Positions 17,435 to 26,038 of a stretch of DNA of 34,898 nt are shown piece after piece. The position numbers were made by a program, and so were the translations under genes. Position 1 is the stretch's first letter, and every line of letters begins with the position of its first letter. The stretch comes from Candidatus Krumholzibacteriia bacterium (GTDB taxonomy: Bacteria; Krumholzibacteriota; Krumholzibacteriia; LZORAL124-64-63), in the NCBI GenBank assembly GCA_024762975.1, contig JANTGJ010000021.1, forward strand, positions 1 to 34,898, read 5' to 3'. The notes below the pieces were generated by a model that saw only the letters and a list, made by a program, of their open reading frames with translations, was not told the origin of the DNA and ran no database searches.

Positions 17435-17522
<88 letters not shown>

Positions 17523-17527
17523 CAATC

Positions 17528-17614
17528 TGGCGGAGGGCGGGGGACTCGAACCCCCAAGGGCTTTCACCCGGCGGTTTTCAAGACCGCTGCCTTACCAATT
17601 AGGACTAGCCCTCC
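17528..17614 (-). tRNA. tRNA-Ser (anticodon TGA)
   Basis: Class II tRNA of 87 nt on the minus strand, acceptor GGAGGGC/GCCCTCC, anticodon stem GCGGT/ACCGC around loop CTTGAAA, variable arm GGGT-GAAA-GCCC, encoded CCA at 17528-17530. It lies 5 nt before tRNA-Ser(GCT). Confidence 0.95.
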
Positions 17615-17748
17615 AGTACACTCACCAGCTGCGGGCGGTGTCCTGACAGGGTTCCCGGGCCCCATTGATCATGCTGCCCTACCTGCCCGGAACCACCTCG
17701 GTGGGCGGTTTTCCCGAGCCTTCGCTCCGTCAGCGGTAAGGCACAGTA
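17615..17748. other. Intergenic stretch with a GC-rich inverted repeat, no gene recognised
   Basis: Between the AsmA-like gene and tRNA-Ser(TGA). Arms GGTTCCCGGGC (17650-17660) and GCCCGGAACC (17685-17694) can pair with a one-base bulge and a 24-nt loop. A second short hairpin (CCACC/GGTGG, 17692-17703) stands next to it. I see no clear promoter or T-run on the minus strand. It may be a processing or read-through region for the tRNA array, or a small RNA. Confidence 0.4.
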
Positions 17749-19083
17749 CTACTTGCTCTTCAGTTTGTCAAGAAAGCCGCCCAGCCCTTTTTCCACCGCA
17801 TCGGCACCGGCGTCTCTGGCGGCATCCCGGGCGCCGGCCAGCTTCAGTCCCACCGTCGGGCGGGCCGATTCACCACTGAGCCGCAGGGTCAGGTTCACAC
17901 GGCCCTCGTCATCCCGCAAGCCATCGGCCAGGAACGACATCTGTCCCAGGTCGGGCGTGAATCCGGCGGGGAGCTTCACCGTCAGGTCCAAATCGATGGT
18001 TCCGTCCAGCCCCACCCAGCCGTTCCCGGTCCAGTCCGTATCCGGCCCCTCCAGGGCCAATTCCTCCACCTGATATCGCCCATCACTGACTCGGAAAGTA
18101 TGTTCCAGCGACCGGAACCGGACATCCTGCAGGTCCTGACGCTCACCCAGGTAGCGAGCGATGTCCTTCAGCCATTCGCGGGCACCCAGGACCCCTTCAC
18201 CACTGTGCAGACGCCCGGTCAGGTCCAGGGTCGCCTGGGTCGTTGCCTCATCCTTCAAGGCACACCCGCCCGAGACCTCTCCGGACAGGTCGCAATCCAG
18301 TTTCGCGCCCAAGCCCGGCGACCACTGTTGCAGCAGGGAAACCGCGGGAACCGCCTCGACCCGAGCCTCGAAATCCAGCAATCCCCAGGGGTCGCGATCG
18401 TAGTCGATTTCCGCACTGCCGGAGATTCTTCCCGTCGAGCGCTGTGCCTCGATCTCGTCGATACTGATTACACGTCCGTCCAGTTCACCGCGACAGCGGA
18501 TCGCATCGTAGGCAGCGCCCTCCCAGACCAACTGCTCGGCGCGCACCTCGAAGCCCAGCGCAAGGTCCTCCGGAATGGTTTCGCCCGGTGGCAGGCTTTC
18601 CTCCGATTCCGCAGCGGCGGTCAGCCCCCCGATCGCTGCGCCGAAATCAAAGACTTCGACGACCAGGTTCCGGGCCAACAGCTCTCCTTCATTCAGGCGC
18701 AGCAACGCCTCCGCGCATTGCAACCGGATCAGCCCGGTTTCGATACGACCGCGCAACAACGCCGCCGGTTTCAATGCAGCGCTCAGTCCTTCGACCTGAA
18801 GATCGTACGACACCAGATCGTTGGGGGAACCGGTGGCCTGGGCCAGTGCCTCACCGGTGCCTTGCAGCGTACTGGCGTCCAGGCGCAAGGCCAGGCGCGG
18901 CAGCAGACCCACCGAGATTTCCCCTAACTCGACCCGGGCGCCCGTCGCCTTGCGGATTTCCTCGGCCACCGTTTCGCGGATCGTCTCCGAGGGCACCAGC
19001 CAGGCCAGCAGCAGCCGCAGGCCCACCAGCACAGTCACGAGGACCAGTACAATGATCAGCGGTTTTCGTAGTCGATTCGACAT
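17749..19083 (-). CDS. AsmA-like inner-membrane-anchored periplasmic protein
   Basis: A 444-aa protein with one N-terminal transmembrane helix (about 8-30, LIIVLVLVTVLVGLRLLLAW) and a long beta-rich periplasmic part. The segment right after the helix (ATGARVELGEISVGLLPRLALRLD) and the C-terminal repeat of 'GxxxLDGTIDLDLTVKLP' type are typical of the AsmA/YhdP/TamB group of bridge-like lipid-transport proteins. It is short compared with AsmA itself (about 600 aa). The C-terminus is helical (ARDAARDAGADAVEKGLGGFLDKL). The gene starts 22 nt after mnmA. A role in outer-membrane lipid homeostasis is an inference from the family. Confidence 0.8.
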   Translation of the reverse strand: MSNRLRKPLIIVLVLVTVLVGLRLLLAWLVPSETIRETVAEEIRKATGARVELGEISVGLLPRLALRLDASTLQGTGEALAQATGSPNDLVSYDLQVEGLSAALKPAALLRGRIETGLIRLQCAEALLRLNEGELLARNLVVEVFDFGAAIGGLTAAAESEESLPPGETIPEDLALGFEVRAEQLVWEGAAYDAIRCRGELDGRVISIDEIEAQRSTGRISGSAEIDYDRDPWGLLDFEARVEAVPAVSLLQQWSPGLGAKLDCDLSGEVSGGCALKDEATTQATLDLTGRLHSGEGVLGAREWLKDIARYLGERQDLQDVRFRSLEHTFRVSDGRYQVEELALEGPDTDWTGNGWVGLDGTIDLDLTVKLPAGFTPDLGQMSFLADGLRDDEGRVNLTLRLSGESARPTVGLKLAGARDAARDAGADAVEKGLGGFLDKLKSK

Positions 19084-19105
19084 CTTCGCAATCCTCGATC
19101 CGGTT

Positions 19106-20248
19106 TCATTCCCTCGCGCCGCCGGTCCCGATCAACCGGCCGCACCCCAACACTCGATCGCCGGCGTAGAGCGCCAGCCCCTGTCCGGGCGCTGCTCCGC
19201 GAACCGGCTCGGACAAAAGCACGTGCAGACGGTCTCCGGTCAGGTTCCACTCTTTCACCGCAGCGCCCTCGTGCCGGTGGCGAATGCGCACTCGCAAGGG
19301 CTCCGTGGGAGCGAAAGTGTCGGTCAGATCATCCACCAGGCTGAGAAAACCATCCGCCCGCAATTCGTACACCGTCAGCTCCTCGGCCGACCCGACGACG
19401 AGCCGGCACCGGGCCAGGTCCAATTCCAGCACATACAACGGATGCGCAGCCGCGACGCCCAACCCCTTGCGCTGCCCCACCGTGTAGTGCACCAATCCCC
19501 GGTGCTGCCCCAATACCCGGCCTGCCCGGTCCACGATCTCGCCCGGCTGCGTAGCAGCGTCTTCGGGAAACAGGAAGGAACGATCTCCGTCGGGCACGAA
19601 ACAGATTTCCTGGCTGTCCGGCTTTTGCGCCACACTCAGTTGCAGCGCGCGAGCGGCCTCGCGGATCTGATCCTTGTTCCACCAACCGAGCGGGAACAGC
19701 AGGCGGGGAAGCAGCGCGGGATTCAGGCGGGACAGGAAGTAGGACTGGTCCTTTTTCGGATCCAGACCGCAATGCAACTCGTAACCTCGCGCGCCGTCCA
19801 CGATCCGGGCGTAGTGTCCGGTCGCCGCGATCGCACACCCCTGCCGGTCGGCCAACCGCACCAGCTCCGGGAAACGGACATCCCCGTTGCAGTTCAGGCA
19901 GGGATTCGGCGTCCTGCCGTCGCGATACTCCTGTACGAACGGCTCGATCACGTTCAAGGCGAAGGGTTCCGCCAGATCGTGTACCCAGTGCTGAGCTCCA
20001 AATCGATGCGCCAGGGCACGCGCGTCCTGGATCGCATCGAGAGAACAACAGGATTTCTCGGGCAGTTCGAGATCGGATTCGCCATAACAGAAATTCTTGA
20101 AAGTCACACACTGGACACGACAGCCGAGTTCGTGCAGCAGGGCCAGAGTGACGGCGCTATCGACTCCGCCACTGAGGCCCAGCAGCACCTCCGTGCCGGG
20201 CGCCAACCGCCGCCGCAACTCATCCGGGACCGGCAGCGGGAAGGCCAT
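19106..20248 (-). CDS. mnmA: tRNA-specific 2-thiouridylase MnmA
   Basis: A 380-aa enzyme that thiolates U34 of tRNA-Glu, -Gln and -Lys. Seen: PP-loop SGGVDS (26-31), TPNPCLNCN with catalytic Cys117, the persulfide-forming Cys216 in SQEICFVPDGD, and the conserved GQRKGLG and YVLELD segments of the C-terminal domain. The segment SCCSLDAIQDAR (66-77) matches the usual Cys-rich loop. The ATG at 20248 overlaps the TPR lipoprotein stop by one base (TGATG). A tRNA-Glu(TTC) substrate is encoded at 34585-34659. Confidence 0.97.
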   Translation of the reverse strand: MAFPLPVPDELRRRLAPGTEVLLGLSGGVDSAVTLALLHELGCRVQCVTFKNFCYGESDLELPEKSCCSLDAIQDARALAHRFGAQHWVHDLAEPFALNVIEPFVQEYRDGRTPNPCLNCNGDVRFPELVRLADRQGCAIAATGHYARIVDGARGYELHCGLDPKKDQSYFLSRLNPALLPRLLFPLGWWNKDQIREAARALQLSVAQKPDSQEICFVPDGDRSFLFPEDAATQPGEIVDRAGRVLGQHRGLVHYTVGQRKGLGVAAAHPLYVLELDLARCRLVVGSAEELTVYELRADGFLSLVDDLTDTFAPTEPLRVRIRHRHEGAAVKEWNLTGDRLHVLLSEPVRGAAPGQGLALYAGDRVLGCGRLIGTGGARE

Positions 20249-21000
20249 CAGTTCAGCGCCGGATCCGGCGAATTCATCAGATCCTTGATGATCTTGACAT
20301 TGTCCTGCGCGCGCTGCCCGATGTCCCCATCGGAGTCATACTTCGCTGCCGCCTCGAACTCATCAATCGCTTCGCGATAGATTTTCGCTTCGGCGAACAT
20401 GATGGCCAAATTGTAGTGGGCCAAGGAACTCTTCGGATTGTGATCCAGCACCGTCTCGAAGGTCTTGAGAGCATCACTGGTCTTGCGCTGGTTCATATAC
20501 AACGACCCGAGATTGCACAACGCCTTCTCATCGGCGGGATCGATCCGCAGGGCCGATTCGTAGTACTCGCGCGCCGTCTCCAGTCGTCGGTCGCGCAACG
20601 AGCGGGAAGCCTGCATCTGCGCCCTGTCGTCCCATAGGGAGCCGAGATTGACATAGGCCTCGATCATGGTCGTATCGCGCTCGACGCAGGCCAGGAAGTG
20701 GACCTCGGCGCTGTCCATCAGGGCCGCCACCCCGGGCTGGTCCCACCCGGCGACCAGAGCGGAATCGGTCGCCGATTCATAGTAGCGATTACCGATCATG
20801 TAGTGGGCATAGGTCGAATAGGGTTCCGGACCGGTGGAAATCGACCGTAGCGTATCGTCCAACGCCACGTTATCGAGTTCCGAGACGCGATCGATGAACT
20901 GCTCAAGACCGGACTCCGGCAGTTCCCCATCCTTGCATCCCACGATTCCGGTCAACAGCAAAACGAGCATGAATGATGCGATCAAGACTACGCGACGCAT
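20248..21000 (-). CDS. TPR-repeat lipoprotein
   Basis: A 250-aa protein with a lipoprotein signal (hydrophobic 4-19, lipobox ending in Cys22 of TGIVGC). Tetratricopeptide repeats occupy about residues 100-240: AYVNLGSLWDDRA, ARE(Y)YESALRIDPADEKALCNLGSLY, ALKTFETVLDHNPKSSLAHYNLA, AIDEFEAAAKYD. It probably acts as an assembly or docking partner at the membrane; no specific family was recognised. It follows the FadL-like protein by 50 nt and is coupled to mnmA by a 1-nt overlap. Start ATG 21000 has GGGAG upstream. Confidence 0.85.
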   Translation of the reverse strand: MRRVVLIASFMLVLLLTGIVGCKDGELPESGLEQFIDRVSELDNVALDDTLRSISTGPEPYSTYAHYMIGNRYYESATDSALVAGWDQPGVAALMDSAEVHFLACVERDTTMIEAYVNLGSLWDDRAQMQASRSLRDRRLETAREYYESALRIDPADEKALCNLGSLYMNQRKTSDALKTFETVLDHNPKSSLAHYNLAIMFAEAKIYREAIDEFEAAAKYDSDGDIGQRAQDNVKIIKDLMNSPDPALN

Positions 21001-21050
21001 GAATCTTCTCCCTCAGTCCGTACACGCGGGGCCCGCACGGAACCGTTATT

Positions 21051-22271
21051 CTACCACCAACGCTCCAGACCCGTGACCGTGACGGCCATTTTCCAGACCG
21101 AGTCTTCCAGGCCGTTCTTTTCCAGATCCCCTACTTTACTATACGACAGAGCCAGATCCAATACTCCCAGCCGGCCGCTGAACGGGAACCCCGTACCGGC
21201 ACTCCAGATCGATTCATCGATCGGCTCGCCGCCTACACGGTAGGCCCAACGGTGCTGAGCAAACCCAAAGCGCACCGGCCAGTTCGAACTACCGCCACGC
21301 CGCTGATGCCCCAACATTCTTTCGACGCCCAACGAAAGCCGGGTTTCGTCCTCCATGCCCTCGTCCAGCCACTTCTGGGGACCTTCGAACTCGCTGAATG
21401 CCTGCACGGAATAGTCGGCACCGACCCACCACCGACCGATCACGCGGGCCTGAAGGCCGGTCTGGATCTCGTCCGGCATTCTCATCTTCCACGGCTGCGT
21501 CCAGCGGGCCGTCAAACCGTTGATGGTCCGCAGTCGATCAGCATCGATGTCGTACGCCGGCGTATAGGAAACCCCAACGCTGACTCGATCGGACCAGCGA
21601 TAAAGAGCCGACCAGGTCGAGGACGTTCCCTCGAAGGTGTCCTTCTGGATCTGCTGCACCGGCTGATAGAAAGGAGAGCCGGTACTCGTTGCCGGTGAGA
21701 GAAAGATCTCGTACAGCGATTCGGAAACCGAGCCGCGAACAAGATTCACGCTGGCTCCCAGCGACAAGCCGGGCAACGCCTCCCACGCCACTCCGAGAGG
21801 TACGCTGAAAATCGTGCCGCGGCGATGGAACTCCTCAAAGCCCCGCAACGTGTCGCCGCGTACATACGAGGTCAGCACGTGCGACGTGTCGTAGCGGAAC
21901 GAACGGTCCATCCGAAAGCCCGCCGTGACCGCCAACTGCCCCTTCATCACCGGGGCGGCGAGCCTGAAATCGGGGGCCATGACCCGAGTGACGGAACGGG
22001 TACCTGCCGCATCCTCGGAATCGGTGCCGACACCATAGCCACTCAGCGAAACTGCGACCTGGCGAATCGCCGACAGGCCGGCAAGGTTCTTGAATCCGGG
22101 ATTGACCGAATCACGCACGGCCATGCCCCAGCCCCCGCGGCCGGCCATGCGGGCATCCCCCGTTTCGATCTTCTGCCCCAGATTGGACAAGGCGAACGGC
22201 GTCTGCGCGGTCGCACCCGTCGCCGCCAGGATCCCGGTCAGGACCAGTCCGATCAGTACCAGGCGCTTCAT
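21051..22271 (-). CDS. FadL/PorV-like outer-membrane beta-barrel protein
   Basis: A 406-aa protein with a Sec signal (cleavage near residue 23, ATAQ). The N-terminal GDARMAGRGGWGMAVRDSVNPGFKNLAGLS stretch, given here in two parts as ARMAGRGGWGMAV and NPGFKNLAGL, matches the hatch segment of FadL/OmpP1 and PorV-type proteins. Alternating hydrophobic strands run to the C-terminal aromatic residues (LERWW), as in outer-membrane barrels. Likely role: transport of hydrophobic compounds, or an attachment site for exported proteins if a type IX-like system exists. The ATG overlaps the stop of the upstream lipoprotein by 4 bp; GGAGG lies upstream. Confidence 0.82.
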   Translation of the reverse strand: MKRLVLIGLVLTGILAATGATAQTPFALSNLGQKIETGDARMAGRGGWGMAVRDSVNPGFKNLAGLSAIRQVAVSLSGYGVGTDSEDAAGTRSVTRVMAPDFRLAAPVMKGQLAVTAGFRMDRSFRYDTSHVLTSYVRGDTLRGFEEFHRRGTIFSVPLGVAWEALPGLSLGASVNLVRGSVSESLYEIFLSPATSTGSPFYQPVQQIQKDTFEGTSSTWSALYRWSDRVSVGVSYTPAYDIDADRLRTINGLTARWTQPWKMRMPDEIQTGLQARVIGRWWVGADYSVQAFSEFEGPQKWLDEGMEDETRLSLGVERMLGHQRRGGSSNWPVRFGFAQHRWAYRVGGEPIDESIWSAGTGFPFSGRLGVLDLALSYSKVGDLEKNGLEDSVWKMAVTVTGLERWW

Positions 22272-23659
22272 TTCGCACCTCCGATCGGTTCGACCAGGGA
22301 ATAGGTGATCTTCATCCGCGGCCGGCGCAGGATCTCTGATTCGCCGGACCCGTAGAACGTGAACTGGTTGAAGTAGAACTCGGGCCCGAGGCCGGCCAGA
22401 TAATAGCTGGGGGTAAATTCCTCGGGAGGCGAGATCAAGAAGGCCCGGGAGCCGGAATAGGCTCCATTGATCATCCGTTGCACCGCCGTCGTCACGTTGA
22501 ACTCCAGCCGGTTTTCGGTCCGCGGATCCACGTTCGACGCAATCGTGATGGCGTTCACCGCATTGCCCAGGTCATCCAGCGTCAGCGTGTCGCCCTGGGC
22601 TGCCAGGTAGTCGGTGTCGAATTCGGAAACGACGAGCGAAGTCAAGGTGCCCCACGCCCTCGTCGTATCATTGTAGACCGAAATGGTGGCGCGATTGATG
22701 AACGCATCCTCCGGCAGATCGGCAAAATCGAATTGCAGTACCGGATACGAACGGAGACCGGTTCGCAGGATGAAGCCGTCCGAGACCGAGGTCGGCGTCT
22801 CGCTCGTGGCGTGGAACGTCGAAACATCGTTGCGTGCTTCGAGGTTCAGAAATTCATCCAGTTGCTTCAACTCGATTTTGAAAATCGGCCCGACCGTTGC
22901 GGTATCCGCCGTCGGAGCCAACGTCGAACCGCCGAAACGCAAGTTTTTGGATGCGTACCCCGTCAACCCGGGGCCCGAGCCCTCCCCTTCCCTGATCAGG
23001 AAAGTCCGCGTTCCCCCGGCCACGAGCCACTGTTCGAACAGAGCCGGATCGAAATCGATCTCCACGCTCGTACGCCCTTCCTCGATCTCGGAGGGGTAGA
23101 GGTTGACCAGAGCCCCGGTCGCCGGCTCGTCTCCGGGAAACGCCGCGAAATCGACATCGTCATCGACTTCGAAAACCTGGAAGCTGGAATGCCACAGGAA
23201 ACGATCGCTTCGTGAGACGGTCGAATCCGCAGCGGTATCTTCCAGCAGGAAGTTCTGCACGATGTACATGCGGATGCTGACATTGACACTGTCATGTACC
23301 GAGAAGGCCTCCAGCGGAATCTCGCGTTCCTGGGCCATCTCCTGCAACTCGTCCAGGTCGAAACGCACGAGGATCGACGAGGCGTTGCCCCCCTGCTCCC
23401 CCAGGTACAGCACCTGGTGTTCGGCGAGCGACAGGTCGGGATCGCTGATCGGGAAGCCTCGATACTCCAGCACGTCATTCACGTCCAGCGTATCAGCCAG
23501 CGCTTCGAGCTCGACGTCGACCAATGCTCCGCCGACGGGGTTCGTATCGTCACTGCTGCAGGCGCCCAGAACGAGAGCCAGCAGTGCGACCGCGAGCACG
23601 ACAACCGGCAGGACGTGGCGTCCGCCGGGCGTTTTCGCAGATTCGGTTCGATGCGACAA
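22268..23659 (-). CDS. Large lipoprotein of unknown function (possibly DUF4270-like)
   Basis: A 463-aa protein with a lipobox ending in Cys34 (LVLGAC), followed by SSDDTNPVGG. The rest is beta-rich, with repeated two-part strands and acidic loops (EVDDDVDFAAFPGDEP). The layout, a lipoprotein of about 450 residues with a C-S/K-D-D-x-N-x-VG start, recalls DUF4270 of Bacteroidota and the beta-rich DNRLRE kind of domain, but neither is certain. It starts with TTG at 23659 and an AAGGAG box 7 nt upstream; no ATG fits. It is translated together with the FadL-like protein (4-bp overlap), so the two probably act together at the outer membrane. Confidence 0.7.
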   Translation of the reverse strand: MSHRTESAKTPGGRHVLPVVVLAVALLALVLGACSSDDTNPVGGALVDVELEALADTLDVNDVLEYRGFPISDPDLSLAEHQVLYLGEQGGNASSILVRFDLDELQEMAQEREIPLEAFSVHDSVNVSIRMYIVQNFLLEDTAADSTVSRSDRFLWHSSFQVFEVDDDVDFAAFPGDEPATGALVNLYPSEIEEGRTSVEIDFDPALFEQWLVAGGTRTFLIREGEGSGPGLTGYASKNLRFGGSTLAPTADTATVGPIFKIELKQLDEFLNLEARNDVSTFHATSETPTSVSDGFILRTGLRSYPVLQFDFADLPEDAFINRATISVYNDTTRAWGTLTSLVVSEFDTDYLAAQGDTLTLDDLGNAVNAITIASNVDPRTENRLEFNVTTAVQRMINGAYSGSRAFLISPPEEFTPSYYLAGLGPEFYFNQFTFYGSGESEILRRPRMKITYSLVEPIGGAK

Positions 23660-23737
23660 ATGGAATCTCCTTGGTTCCTCAGGGGCACGATCTCGGGAAC
23701 AACAGCGCGGGGCTCTGAGCCGGACGATTTTCCGAGC

Positions 23738-24148
23738 CTACTGAGCCGCGGATTGCCTCGCAGAAAGGCTGACCCGTGTAAATCCGCTCTGTTTGATGGT
23801 ATCGATCATCTCCACGACTCGGCCGTGCGTTGCCTCCTGGTCCGCCCGCAGCACGATTCGATCGTCTCCGGTCGAAACATGCAGTCGCTCCAGGGCCGAT
23901 GCCAACTCTTCGGGCGCGATCGGCGCGTCGTTCAGAAACACGTCTCCAGCCTCGGTCAGAAACACGATCGTCGGCGTATCGACCGTTGCGCTGGCGGTAC
24001 TGGACCTCGGGAGAACCAGATTGATCGCCGGCTGGTTCCGAAAAGTGGACGTGACCATGAAGAAGATCAACAGCAAAAACATCACATCGATCAGACTCGT
24101 GATGTTGAGGATCAGGCTGCGGCCCTTCTTTTCAGGACGAAAATTCAT
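23738..24148 (-). CDS. exbD: ExbD/TolR-family biopolymer transport protein
   Basis: A 136-aa inner-membrane protein with a single helix preceded by the ILNITSLIDVMFLLLIFFMV signature, in which the Asp is the proton-path residue. The periplasmic domain (VFLTEAGDVFLNDAPI, ADQEATHGRVVEMIDTIKQSGF) is typical of ExbD/TolR. The ATG at 24148 overlaps the exbB stop by 4 bp. A much longer in-frame reading to 24544 is only antisense-like extension inside exbB and is rejected. It works with ExbB and TonB to pass proton-motive energy to the outer membrane. Confidence 0.95.
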   Translation of the reverse strand: MNFRPEKKGRSLILNITSLIDVMFLLLIFFMVTSTFRNQPAINLVLPRSSTASATVDTPTIVFLTEAGDVFLNDAPIAPEELASALERLHVSTGDDRIVLRADQEATHGRVVEMIDTIKQSGFTRVSLSARQSAAQ

Positions 24149-24795
24149 GCCAGGGACTCTTCCGACGCCGCTGCCTTGCGGGAATCGTCGATCTGCCGAC
24201 TGCGCAGCGTATCGAGGACCTTCGACGAATAGAATTCCAGATCGAAGATGATCTGATCGGCGCGACCGCTCAGCCAATTGTAGGCTACCAGGGCAGGAAT
24301 TCCGATGATCAGGCCGGCAGCCGTCGTGACCATCGCCTCGCTGATACCGCTGGACATCGTCTCGGGATTGCCCAGTCCCGCGGCCGAAATGGTGGCGAAA
24401 ACCCGGATCATGCCCAACACCGTACCCAGCAGGCCCAATAGCGGCGAAACCGCAGCGACTGTCTCCAGGACACCCAATCGCCGGGTCAGGCGCGTCGCTT
24501 CCTGTCGGCCCGCTTCTTCCAGAACGTCGCGAATGATCGGCCATTCGTTCCCCGCCTGGTCCAGGCCCGCCTTTACCACGTTGGCAAACGGGCCCGGGCG
24601 ACGCTCGCAGATCGCGTAGGCTACCGAGAGGTCACGGCTGGCCGAAAGAGTCTCCACGGCCTCGGCAATCTCGGGCACGATGATCCGGCCTCGCCGTAGC
24701 ACCCAGATGCGTTCGATCAGCACCGTCAGGGCGATCAGCGAAGCCAGTCCGATCGGCACCATCATATATCGCCCGGCCAGAATCATTTCCCACAT
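24145..24795 (-). CDS. exbB: ExbB/TolQ-family proton channel protein
   Basis: A 216-aa MotA/TolQ/ExbB family protein with three transmembrane segments: near 10-26, near 110-130 (TVAAVSPLLGLLGTVLGM) and near 153-172. The SPLLGLLGTVLGM and SGISEAMVTTAAGL stretches are diagnostic. With exbD (overlapping) and tonB (52 nt upstream) it forms a Ton motor operon. ATG 24795 is used; the ribosome-binding site is weak. Confidence 0.95.
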   Translation of the reverse strand: MWEMILAGRYMMVPIGLASLIALTVLIERIWVLRRGRIIVPEIAEAVETLSASRDLSVAYAICERRPGPFANVVKAGLDQAGNEWPIIRDVLEEAGRQEATRLTRRLGVLETVAAVSPLLGLLGTVLGMIRVFATISAAGLGNPETMSSGISEAMVTTAAGLIIGIPALVAYNWLSGRADQIIFDLEFYSSKVLDTLRSRQIDDSRKAAASEESLA

Positions 24796-24847
24796 GGAAT
24801 CCGATACCTCCGCAACCTGTTCGGTTTTCTTTCGTTCCCAGCCCGGA

Positions 24848-25879
24848 TCAACGATTCCAGGCAGGATAGTGTAGCCCCAGAGTGATCACAAGCGTCTCTT
24901 CCGGGAAGTGGGCCGGCAGAGGAGCGTAGGGCGCAAACGCCTTCAACGCCGCCACGGAAGCCTCGTGCAACGACTCATGCCCTTCGGTCTTGAGCACTTC
25001 CATCGATTCGGGGACCCCGTCCTTCCGTACCACCAACTTGATCACCGTCATGCCGCTGATGATTCCCACCCGGTAGGCGTAGGGCGCCATCCAGACCCGA
25101 TGCAACTGATTCTCGAATCGTTTCATCCAGGGCGCGTAGTCCCACTCATACGTATTCAGGCTGAAATCGCCGTCAATCGCTACGCCCGCATCGACCTTGC
25201 CCCGCGAAGCCTGGTTGAAGTCGAATCCCCGGTCCCCACTCTGTCCCGTCTCTCCCTGACGCAGCACCGAGGGGGATTGCCCGCCCCACCAGTCCGCGAG
25301 GTCCGGTTGAGCCGCCTGCTCCGACTTCTCCCCCTGATCGTCCGCACCCTCGGCTTCGGATTCCTGCGGCACGTCCCACTCCCCGAGCGGACCGGCCTGT
25401 TCACCCGTCGCGGCATCCTGTTGCTCACCCCGGGATCCCGAGTCGCTCGGCCGGGCTGCCGACTCCGGGAGCTCCATCGGCCGGGTCGCGTAGTTGACAC
25501 CCTGGGCACCCTCGAGATCTTCCTTGTGGATCTCCACCTTCGAAGCGATCCACTCTTCCTCTGCCGCAGGAGAGGTTCCGGCCTCGCCCGGCACGTTATC
25601 AGCCGCGATGCTGTGATGCAGTGCCAGGTATTCGGGTTTCTCCGGTGGCTTCTCGGTAGCCAGACGCTCCGGAATTGCGGTGTAGGCCTGCGGCATCTCC
25701 GACTCGGCATCCGCATCCACGGGATCCGGCTCCAGGAAAAGCTCGACCGAGTCATCCAGCGGTTGGGCCTGCGTGACATCAACCTCCAGGAACGGGATCT
25801 TCCACGTTGCCGCGGCCAACAGCACGTGCAGCAACAGGGAAATCCCGAAGGCCCCTTGGATGATCCTACGTTCTTGCAA
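24848..25879 (-). CDS. tonB: TonB-family energy transducer
   Basis: A 343-aa TonB-like protein. One transmembrane helix near residues 8-30 (with SLLLHVLLAAATW), then a long Pro/Glu/Gln/Gly-rich spacer crossing the periplasm (35-250), then a TonB_C domain (about 275-340) with GMTVIKLVVRKDGVPESMEVLKTEG in two adjoining parts, then ASVAALKAFAPYAPLP. The start is TTG at 25879: an in-frame stop lies 6 codons upstream and no ATG or GTG lies before the helix. The ribosome-binding site is weak. It heads the tonB-exbB-exbD unit and is divergent from murB. Confidence 0.92.
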   Translation of the reverse strand: MQERRIIQGAFGISLLLHVLLAAATWKIPFLEVDVTQAQPLDDSVELFLEPDPVDADAESEMPQAYTAIPERLATEKPPEKPEYLALHHSIAADNVPGEAGTSPAAEEEWIASKVEIHKEDLEGAQGVNYATRPMELPESAARPSDSGSRGEQQDAATGEQAGPLGEWDVPQESEAEGADDQGEKSEQAAQPDLADWWGGQSPSVLRQGETGQSGDRGFDFNQASRGKVDAGVAIDGDFSLNTYEWDYAPWMKRFENQLHRVWMAPYAYRVGIISGMTVIKLVVRKDGVPESMEVLKTEGHESLHEASVAALKAFAPYAPLPAHFPEETLVITLGLHYPAWNR

Positions 25880-25950
25880 CGCACCAAACTTTCACTGAAT
25901 CGCCGACTGAGGGAACACGACACCGACAATCGATGTACTCTTCCGCGGGA

Positions 25951-25980
25951 AAGTTACCCCGCGGCGCCGGGAATTGCCAA
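25951..25980 (-). promoter_or_regulatory. Possible tonB-exbBD promoter
   Basis: On the minus strand TTGGCA (25975-25980) and TAACTT (25951-25956) are 18 bp apart in the divergent tonB/murB gap. The -10 match is modest. The leader would be about 65 nt. Confidence 0.4.
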
Positions 25981-25986
25981 CCCCGG

Positions 25987-26017
25987 TTGACGAAACGGGA
26001 TCGAGCCACGATGCTAT
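25987..26017 (+). promoter_or_regulatory. Possible murB promoter
   Basis: TTGACG at 25987-25992 and ATGCTA/TGCTAT at 26011-26017, spacer 18-19 bp. The start point would be close to the AAAGGAG box at about 26027-26033. Confidence 0.4.
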
Positions 26018-26038
26018 CGAGACCCCAAAGGAGTCATC

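Noticed and set aside
24145-24544. N-terminal extension of the exbD frame to 24544
   Set aside because: The extension lies inside exbB in another frame and is low-complexity Gly/Arg/Ser/Asp-rich; the ExbD signature starts right after ATG 24148.
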